A stretch of DNA of 40,265 nt from Promethearchaeota archaeon (GTDB taxonomy: Archaea; Asgardarchaeota; Lokiarchaeia; Sigyniarchaeales; SOKP01). Positions 34,588-40,265 of this stretch are shown here, one piece after another (the stretch's first letter is position 1; each line of letters starts with the position of its first letter). The notes under the pieces are model-generated. The model saw nothing but the letters and a program-made list of their open reading frames with translations, ran no database searches and had not been told where the DNA came from. Location: NCBI GenBank assembly GCA_016839765.1, contig JAEOTP010000078.1, positions 1 through 40,265 on the forward strand, in the 5' to 3' direction. The position numbers and the translations under genes are program-made.

Positions 34588-35901
34588 ATGCCATCTCTCT
34601 TAGAAAAAGTTAGAGTACTAGGAGCAGCGGGAAAATATGATATATGTGCTTCAAGTGGGTGTGCGTCAAATTCAAGAGTTTCAAATAAAGATTTAAAGAA
34701 GATAAACGGAAAAAGAGAAGAAAGCAGTTCTAATAAAATAAAAAACAAACCTTATTTTGGTTCTACTCTTTCAAGTGGTATATGTCACAGTTTCACCCCA
34801 GATGGGAAGTGTGTATCTCTTTTTAAAGTCTTATTTTCTAATGCTTGTATATTTAATTGCAAATATTGCTTTAATAAGGTTAATAGGAGGAAGATGAGCC
34901 TTACTCCAGAGGAGTATGCCAGAGCCTTTATGCATCTATATTTAGGAAATTATGTTGAGGGCATGTTTCTTTCATCCGGAGTAACCAAAAATGCAGATAT
35001 AACCATGGAAAAAATGCTGCAAGCTGTTATTCTTTTAAGAGAAAAACATAATTTTCGAGGGTATATTCATTTTAAATGCCTTCCTGGAGCATCAAGGGAT
35101 ATAATTCAGAGAGCTGCTCAGTATGTTGATAGAATGAGTATAAACCTTGAATCTCCTACAGAAGATCATCTATCAGAGATTGCAGATCAAAAAAATTTAA
35201 AAACTGACATATTACGTAGACAAGAATGGATTCGAGATATGTCAGAAAAAAACTTTAGTAATTGGGAAAAGATTGATAGAATTCAATCATTTGATACAGG
35301 GTTGCATAATAAAATACCAAATCAAATCTGCGAAGTGAAATATAATCAGGCAAAACAATTACCTGCTGGACAAACTACACAATTTGTTGTTGGTGCTGCA
35401 GATGAAACAGATTGGGACATTCTTAATAGGCTTAATTGGGAATATAAGTCCATTAAACTGCGTAGAGGTTATTTTTCAGCATTTTATCCCATAATTGGAA
35501 CTCCTTTAGAAAAAAAAACAGCCACTCCTTTGTTAAGGGAGCACCGTCTTTACCAAACAGATTGGTTGATGAGAATTTATAAGATTCCTTTGAAAGAAAT
35601 CAAAGATATATTAATAGATGATCTTTATTTACCACGAACGGATCCCAAAATAAAGTTAGCAAATAATTATTTTGATGGAATAAAAGCTAATGACATTAAT
35701 AATTTACCATATTCAGAGCTACTTAGAATCCCAGGGATTGGTTTAACATCCGCAAGAAGAATCATGAAATTAAGAAATGAGGGAATTAAAATAACTAAGA
35801 AAATTCAACTAAAAAATATAGGGGTCGTACTTAAAAGAGCAGAACCATATATCAAATTTGGAAATAACTACCAGTCAACTCTTGAAACTTTTATCGTATA
35901 A
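34588..35901 (+). CDS. Radical SAM DNA-metabolism protein with HhH domain (TIGR03916-like)
   Basis: 437 residues. The N-terminus (L-G-A-A-G-K-Y-D, then C-A-S-S-G-C) and the SAM-cluster motif C87-x3-C91-x2-C94 in N-A-C-I-F-N-C-K-Y-C match the 'putative DNA modification/repair radical SAM' family. The middle has S-S-G-V and S-I-N-L-E-S-P, and the C-terminus a helix-hairpin-helix (L-L-R-I-P-G-I-G-L-T-S-A-R-R, about 381-394) that binds DNA without sequence specificity. In many bacteria this gene pairs with a DUF4130/uracil-DNA-glycosylase-like partner, and the next gene here is DUF4130-like, which supports the call. The reaction is not known. Confidence 0.88.
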   Translation: MPSLLEKVRVLGAAGKYDICASSGCASNSRVSNKDLKKINGKREESSSNKIKNKPYFGSTLSSGICHSFTPDGKCVSLFKVLFSNACIFNCKYCFNKVNRRKMSLTPEEYARAFMHLYLGNYVEGMFLSSGVTKNADITMEKMLQAVILLREKHNFRGYIHFKCLPGASRDIIQRAAQYVDRMSINLESPTEDHLSEIADQKNLKTDILRRQEWIRDMSEKNFSNWEKIDRIQSFDTGLHNKIPNQICEVKYNQAKQLPAGQTTQFVVGAADETDWDILNRLNWEYKSIKLRRGYFSAFYPIIGTPLEKKTATPLLREHRLYQTDWLMRIYKIPLKEIKDILIDDLYLPRTDPKIKLANNYFDGIKANDINNLPYSELLRIPGIGLTSARRIMKLRNEGIKITKKIQLKNIGVVLKRAEPYIKFGNNYQSTLETFIV

Positions 35902-35938
35902 TTGATTGAATTAAAAAAATAATCAGGTAAGTTGAAAA

Positions 35939-36643
35939 ATGTTTAGCATGAATAGAACTAAGATTATTAGCCTATTGAAAAGACACAAAAATTTTCTGAA
36001 TAAACCACTAAGAGAAAGAGAGAAAATAATTTGGGGAATAATGAGAGATTCTAAAGCAGTAATTGAAACTAAATTGACAACAATAGCTCGGAATTATTAT
36101 AATATGGCTCGTGCTGTTTCCAATGAAATACACTATAATAAGATGTTTACACGGCTCAGAATAGAAGAAAGCATGATCCTTACAGGGTACATTCAACCAA
36201 TACACTCAGTGGAAGATTTAATTTTAGAATTCTTTTACAACAGATTTCCTAAATATACAATAATTTTATTTTCAGGCAAAAAAAATAAAACTTACATGAT
36301 TTCACCAAAGCAAATAAGTGATGATCTAAACAGATTAAAGGTAATAAAGTATACTATTAAAAAGGATTACCTTATAGGGAGTTCTAGTCTGAAACCAAAA
36401 AAGGTGATTTCAATAATTTCACCCATATTAGCGAAACATAACAGCATTAACCCCCTCTTAGATAATGAGTTTGATTCCAAAGAACTGTTTGAGTCTTTTT
36501 ATGAATCCCAATTCATCAAATCAAGAGAAAATCTAAGACTTTTTAATCAAAACATGCCAAGAAAATATCAGAAAAAGAAAGACATGAAAATAGAACGCTC
36601 TTTTCGTACCAAAACAATAGACAAATTTATTAAGAAATTTTGA
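35939..36643 (+). CDS. DUF4130-like DNA-metabolism partner protein (TIGR03915-like, divergent)
   Basis: 234 residues. The middle (V-S-N-E-I-H-Y-N-K-M-F-T-R-L-R-I, then I-Q-P-I-H-S-V-E-D-L-I, then F-Y-N-R-F-P) and the end (F-Y-E-S-Q-F-I-K-S-R-E-N-L-R-L-F-N-Q-N-M-P-R-K-Y) follow the DUF4130 pattern of R-x-x-H-K-x-x-x-F-x-R-F, P-x-H-x-x-x, R-x-N-x-x-L and M-P-x-x-Y-x. The family is the standard partner of the upstream radical SAM-HhH protein and is linked to uracil-DNA-glycosylase-like domains. None is present here, and the protein is shorter and more divergent than bacterial ones. The 37-base gap to the upstream gene suggests one transcript. It was identified by motif pattern and context, so moderate certainty. 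Confidence 0.65.
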   Translation: MFSMNRTKIISLLKRHKNFLNKPLREREKIIWGIMRDSKAVIETKLTTIARNYYNMARAVSNEIHYNKMFTRLRIEESMILTGYIQPIHSVEDLILEFFYNRFPKYTIILFSGKKNKTYMISPKQISDDLNRLKVIKYTIKKDYLIGSSSLKPKKVISIISPILAKHNSINPLLDNEFDSKELFESFYESQFIKSRENLRLFNQNMPRKYQKKKDMKIERSFRTKTIDKFIKKF

Positions 36644-36656
36644 GAAATCTTTTTCG

Positions 36657-37403
36657 TTATTCGTTTAGTACTTCATCAAGCTTTTTTTGAATATAACGAT
36701 GTTGTTTACCAAATATTAGTTTCTTATTTTTTTCAATAAACTTCCAACTAAATCCCTTTATTTTACTCAAAGAACCTTGAATTCCTTTAGGGTTACCTGT
36801 TCTTGTATAAGTTATCTCGGTATGCTTAATTGCTTTAAATACCTTATGAGGTGTCTTATATTTTTCAATTAACGATTTTGCTTTTTTAGGGCCAATATCT
36901 ACAAGCCCTTCAATAATAAAAGTCCTTCTTTCTTCAATGCTCATTCCTTTTGGTGCTTTTCTTGCTAATAATATACCCCCGTCTTTAATTTGTTCTCTAT
37001 AAGCTACGCGCTCGACAACAATAGCAGTGTCTTCTATATTCCTTGTAGGAATTACAGCAATTCCTAGTTTATATGATATAAACGCAAGAGCACCATAAAT
37101 CGAGGAAATCTTCATTCCAACATTTTCAAAAACATTGTCGTTTAAACCCTCTAGAATTAAAATTGGGGTATTATAAGTTTCCTGTAACCTCATTATTTGC
37201 TCAAATAGACGATTATCCATAATTGAAGTCACAAAATCAAAACCCTCCTTTCTTTCTATAGCTACTTCGTCAGAAACAACAACATCAGCAATGTCCAACT
37301 GCTTATTTTCATAAGTGATGCGATCTTTCCTATTATCCAATATTTTACTTAATTTTTGTTCTCTAGTATCTACAATAATGTGTGGTATTTCATTTTGCTC
37401 CAT
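36657..37403 (-). CDS. ERCC4/XPF-type nuclease with HhH domain
   Basis: 248 residues. The N-terminal nuclease core has V-D-T-R-E-Q (11-16) and V-A-I-E-R-K-E-G-x-D (47-56), the G-D-x-x-E-R-K-x-x-x-D active site of XPF/Mus81/Hef. The C-terminal half has two helix-hairpin-helix segments (I-G-P-K-K-A-K-S-L and a second near 215-225). It lacks a helicase domain, like the short XPF of some archaea. It cuts branched or 3'-flap DNA during repair. Its stop is 13 bases from the stop of the convergent DUF4130-like gene, so it belongs to the same DNA-metabolism cluster in the opposite direction. Confidence 0.88.
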   Translation of the reverse strand: MEQNEIPHIIVDTREQKLSKILDNRKDRITYENKQLDIADVVVSDEVAIERKEGFDFVTSIMDNRLFEQIMRLQETYNTPILILEGLNDNVFENVGMKISSIYGALAFISYKLGIAVIPTRNIEDTAIVVERVAYREQIKDGGILLARKAPKGMSIEERRTFIIEGLVDIGPKKAKSLIEKYKTPHKVFKAIKHTEITYTRTGNPKGIQGSLSKIKGFSWKFIEKNKKLIFGKQHRYIQKKLDEVLNE

Positions 37404-37501
37404 ATTTTTATCAAATCAGAGAAATTAATTCCTTTTAAGTTTATTACTAATTATATTGGTATTTAAAAGAAAAATAGTTTTACTATGTTATTTATTATCT
37501 A

Positions 37502-38008
37502 TCATGAGGTTAATTTGTCCTCATATTGATTTTCAATCTTTATTTCTTTTTTAGAATTTTTCAAAAGATATACTGTGATTTTATTAAAACTAAATAATTT
37601 ATTAATGATAATTACAAAAATCAAAATAATTAATCCTGAAATCTCGGTAATGTAAGTAAATGGGTCATGTAATAGTTTATATAACCAAAACCCAAATGGA
37701 TCTTCTATATATGTAAAATCATAAGGAATAAATGGAAATAATAGAGGTACATCAGGTAGATCTAACAATAAATGGAGAAGAGTTCCAATGAAATAAGAAA
37801 TCGAGATTGCTTTACTCCTCTTAGTAATTAAAAAAACAAATAATGAACTCACTACAGAAAATAGGAGTGTATGAGAATAACCTCGTCCAGAACTAATACT
37901 TAAAAACATAAGAGCTTTATCAATTAAATCAGGTATTAGTGACCCGGTTATTAAAGCAAAGCGATTAAATTGAAACTTTTTTTTAATTTGGGGCAATTCA
38001 AAAATCAA
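37502..38008 (-). CDS. YdjM-like membrane-bound metal-dependent hydrolase, C-terminal part after a frameshift
   Basis: 168 residues if read from TTG 38008. It shows the membrane-bound LexA-binding/metal-hydrolase (YdjM, PF04307) pattern: L-I-P-D-L-I-D-K, G-R-G-Y-S-H-T, G-T-L-L-H-L-L-L-D, with four or more membrane helices. The frame stays open upstream of 38008 and codes F-P-I-F-H-I-A-I-P-L, the expected N-terminal histidine strand, but has no normal start codon. A second frame (38198-38058) supplies the missing N-terminus. Removing one T from a T5 run at 38060-38064 joins the two into one 231-residue protein. Programmed frameshift, sequencing error or decay are all possible. Loss of the N-terminal histidine in the annotated form would remove a likely metal ligand. 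Confidence 0.7.
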   Translation of the reverse strand: MIFELPQIKKKFQFNRFALITGSLIPDLIDKALMFLSISSGRGYSHTLLFSVVSSLFVFLITKRSKAISISYFIGTLLHLLLDLPDVPLLFPFIPYDFTYIEDPFGFWLYKLLHDPFTYITEISGLIILIFVIIINKLFSFNKITVYLLKNSKKEIKIENQYEDKLTS

Positions 38009-38057
38009 TAATGGTATTGCAATGTGAAATATTGGAAATATTATAATCCCCTCAGCA

Positions 38058-38198
38058 TTAAAAACCGTAAAGGAATCTGAAAAACATTATTATCTCCGGT
38101 AAATAAAACAAAATTATGCAAATGATAACGAATTCTATAGCAATTTTTATAGCTCTTTTGACCAAATGATTGTATGAAATAATCTTCTCTTCTTTCAT
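38058..38198 (-). pseudogene. N-terminal fragment of the frameshifted YdjM-like gene
   Basis: 46 residues from ATG 38198 (a GTG at 38207 is also in frame) to TAA 38058-38060. The peptide has a lysine-rich start (M-K-E-E-K-I-I-S-Y) and a hydrophobic helix (A-I-E-F-V-I-I-C-I-I-L-F), then R-F-L-Y-G-F before the stop. Shifting one base at the T5 run continues directly into G-F-N-A-E-G-I-I-I-F-P-I-F-H of the downstream frame. It is best seen as the first part of one gene with 37502-38008. Confidence 0.6.
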
Positions 38199-38227
38199 TT
38201 CAAGCACATTTTTCTATTAAATCTCTA

Positions 38228-39025
38228 CTAAAACTTGTATTCCTTTAAAACTTCTTCCACTGTGTAATTATGATGTATGACTTTTGCTATGGCATTAACT
38301 AATTTTGTAGGTTCATCAGCTTGAAAGATATTCCTTCCGAAGGCTACTCCAGCTCCCCCAGCTTGAATCGAGTCGTAAACAACCTGTAGTAAATCAACAA
38401 TTGTATCCATTTTTGGACCGCCAGCAATAATTACTGGAACATGAACGCTTTTTACAATGTATTTAAAGGAATCAATATCTCCAGTATAATTTGTTTTTAC
38501 TATATCTGCTCCTAATTCCGCTCCAGCTCTAACTGCAATATTCACAACCTCTGGTTCATTCTCATCTTTTATTTTCTCACCTCTGGGGTACATCATAGCG
38601 ATGAGAGGTATACCCCATTCTCTTGAGGCTTCAACCACTTTCTGGGCATCTTGAAGCATTTCAGGCTCTTCATTAGCACCGATATTTATATGAATAGAAA
38701 CAGCATCAGCGCCCAATTTTATTGCTCTCTCTACAGAACAAACTAATATTTTTCGATTTGGATCGGGTGCTAGATTAGTAGCTCCAGATAAGTGAACAAT
38801 TAGACCGATATCTTTACCATAACGTCTATGACCGGCTCCAATCATACCAGAATGCATTAAAACCGCATTTGCTCCACCTAAAGCAACTTTATTTACCATA
38901 TCTGCTAAATTTTCTAGGCCCTTAATTGTGCCTAAAGTTAATCCATGATCCATTGGAATTATAATCGTTCTATTCGTTTTTCTGTTAATAATACGTTCAA
39001 TTCTAATATTTTTTCCAATATTCAC
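38228..39025 (-). CDS. aroA': 2-amino-3,7-dideoxy-D-threo-hept-6-ulosonate synthase (ADH synthase)
   Basis: 265 residues, a class I aldolase TIM barrel. It is very close to Methanocaldococcus MJ0400-type ADH synthase: P-M-D-H-G near the start, H-R[14 protein letters not shown], [18 protein letters not shown], and the Schiff-base lysine in [10 protein letters not shown] (about K178). It makes the first intermediate of the archaeal dehydroquinate route to aromatic amino acids. The archaeal fructose-bisphosphate aldolase relatives are similar, but the overall match is closest to the ADH synthase branch. The dehydroquinate synthase II partner is not in the window. It is downstream of the B12 radical SAM gene on the same strand. 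Confidence 0.85.
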   Translation of the reverse strand: MNIGKNIRIERIINRKTNRTIIIPMDHGLTLGTIKGLENLADMVNKVALGGANAVLMHSGMIGAGHRRYGKDIGLIVHLSGATNLAPDPNRKILVCSVERAIKLGADAVSIHINIGANEEPEMLQDAQKVVEASREWGIPLIAMMYPRGEKIKDENEPEVVNIAVRAGAELGADIVKTNYTGDIDSFKYIVKSVHVPVIIAGGPKMDTIVDLLQVVYDSIQAGGAGVAFGRNIFQADEPTKLVNAIAKVIHHNYTVEEVLKEYKF

Positions 39026-39161
39026 TTTACTATTTATATCCTCTTTTATTTTCAGATTTATTCGTAATAAATGAGAGTAAAGATTTAAAATTATAGTTCT
39101 TTTTGAGATAAAGTTTTACTAATATATAAGAGAATTAAATTTTGATTATTTCTATTTTATT

Positions 39162-40265
39162 TTACTCAGGCTGTTTTGAGCCAGTAGTTAATAACATGTT
39201 TACAGTACTTAAAAATGAAAGTGTGTTTATTATTCGTATCGAAGAGGCAGAAAAAGTTTTTGAGTCATAATTTATCACACTATAAAAGTATGATATTTTA
39301 GAATTTTTAAAAGCTTCAGCAATCTCGGGAAAAGATTTGTATTTTAATTTTATTGCATAATCTTCGGGAGATTCATGTGCAGGTGACCCAGGAAAAATGT
39401 GATATAATTCATTCATTATTGTAATCGGTTTGGATTTAGTTGTTCCATATTTTAAAGCACATTTCATCATAAAAAGAAAATCTTTCAAAACATCAAGGCG
39501 GGTTTGGAATGGAAAACCGAGCGTTAACCATATTCTCAATGTCCTTCTGAAAAGATTCGCATTCCTTATTAAATCGTTAATTTGAGCTCTTGAAAATTTA
39601 AATGTAGGATCACCTTTTTTAGCTATCTTATAATGAACGTTTTCCGACATAGTTCGAGGAGAGACACTAATTGATGAATCTTTCCTAGGAAAAGTATCAT
39701 GAAAAATTTTCCACATCTTCTTAGGAAACGGTAAACGCCATATTTCTAAGTCTGCACCTATATCAAGTTTTTCTTTTTTAATTAACCCAAATAAATTTTG
39801 CCAATATTTTAAATTAGCAGGATAACTGCCATGTCCAAAAAAAACACTTGGAATGTTAAAATTGTCTTTTATTTTTTTAATATCTTCTATTACTTTTTCT
39901 GGGCTTCTTAGAATCACTTCATTACGTCCTGCAAACTTTTGTTGAGCTCTCTGACCTCCTCCGCAAAATGGGCAATTAAATGGACAACCTCTTCCAATAG
40001 AAAGATTAAAAGAGATGCCCATAAGTTTTCTACTACTTTCAAAATAAGATTTTGCATTTTTTAGGAGTGATACATTTGTAAAATTTAAGTCATTTAAAGT
40101 CTTTGCTGTATAAGATAGAGAATTGACTTTTATTTGTTTAGAAGAATCACGATAAGTCAAATTCGGAACGGAATCTAAAGATTGATTTTTAACAATACTT
40201 TGAACATATTTTAAAAGGGGGATTTCACCTTCTCCTCTAATTACACCATCAATTTCATTATAATA
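39162..40265 (-). CDS. B12-binding radical SAM enzyme (N-terminus beyond right edge)
   Basis: The frame is open to base 40265, so the gene is partial; the TTG at 40160 is not its start. The visible N-terminal part Y-Y-N-E-I-D-G-V-I-R-G-E-G-E-I-P-L-L-K-Y is the end of a cobalamin-binding Rossmann domain, followed by a P-N-L-T-Y-R linker. The radical SAM motif C-P-F-N-C-P-F-C (C-x3-C-x2-C) follows G-R-G. Family members use B12 and SAM for methyl transfers or rearrangements on unactivated carbons (lipid tail, Hpn or tryptophan type). The substrate is unknown. At least 367 residues are visible. Confidence 0.8.
   Translation of the reverse strand, partial: YYNEIDGVIRGEGEIPLLKYVQSIVKNQSLDSVPNLTYRDSSKQIKVNSLSYTAKTLNDLNFTNVSLLKNAKSYFESSRKLMGISFNLSIGRGCPFNCPFCGGGQRAQQKFAGRNEVILRSPEKVIEDIKKIKDNFNIPSVFFGHGSYPANLKYWQNLFGLIKKEKLDIGADLEIWRLPFPKKMWKIFHDTFPRKDSSISVSPRTMSENVHYKIAKKGDPTFKFSRAQINDLIRNANLFRRTLRIWLTLGFPFQTRLDVLKDFLFMMKCALKYGTTKSKPITIMNELYHIFPGSPAHESPEDYAIKLKYKSFPEIAEAFKNSKISYFYSVINYDSKTFSASSIRIINTLSFLSTVNMLLTTGSKQPE

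Overview
The window is AT-rich DNA (roughly 30% GC by eye) from an archaeon, most probably an Asgard archaeon of the Lokiarchaeia type. The evidence is the mix of eukaryote-like and archaeal genes: a stand-alone Rab/Ras-like GTPase, an Arf-like GTPase fused to a longin-like domain, and a membrane receptor with the same longin-like domain on its cytosolic side. Alongside these are an archaeal PUA/MCT-1-like protein, an archaeal ADH synthase of the shikimate route, NosD-type surface proteins, and TATA boxes 24-30 bases upstream of many start codons (leaderless style). No rRNA, tRNA, CRISPR array or insertion sequence was found.

Layout. 1-3275 (minus): an operon of a tandem PlsC acyltransferase, a 2-hydroxyacyl-CoA dehydratase/activase-type protein, an internally deleted paralogue of it, and the start of a probable FAD-linked oxidase that leaves the window. 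3548-4336 (minus): a HAD phosphatase. The regions upstream of the acyltransferase and the phosphatase hold two copies of a 66-base element with palindromes. 4711-9909 (plus): the longin receptor and two MFS transporters. 10020-13541: an acyl-CoA synthetase (minus) and a tryptophanase-like lyase (plus). 13686-16209: three multi-pass membrane proteins, two of them paralogues. 16403-19204: a flavin reductase-like protein, small unknown genes, the PUA protein and a truncated YdhR-like gene. 19422-24026: a 2H phosphoesterase translationally coupled to a Rab-like GTPase, a radical SAM/SPASM enzyme, and a coiled-coil protein divergent from the longin-Arf GTPase. 24148-27301: a phosphohexomutase and an acyl-CoA dehydrogenase. 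27326-32622: two large surface proteins (beta-helix and beta-propeller) and small membrane proteins, ending with a TauE-like exporter. 32761-34433: an ABC exporter. 34588-37403: a DNA-metabolism group (radical SAM-HhH, DUF4130-like, XPF/ERCC4 nuclease). 37502-40265 (minus): a frameshifted YdjM-like membrane protein, ADH synthase, and a B12-type radical SAM enzyme that runs off the right edge.

Two themes stand out. One is fatty acid/acyl-CoA chemistry (acyl-CoA synthetase, acyl-CoA dehydrogenase, dehydratase-type proteins, PlsC) in an archaeon. The other is small-GTPase signalling: the same longin-like domain is attached once to a transmembrane receptor and once to a GTPase, about 16 kb apart. 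That pairing is the best candidate for a little-described system here. Several genes look damaged or rearranged (208-486, 19010-19276, 37502-38198). These could be real decay or assembly errors, and read mapping would separate the two.
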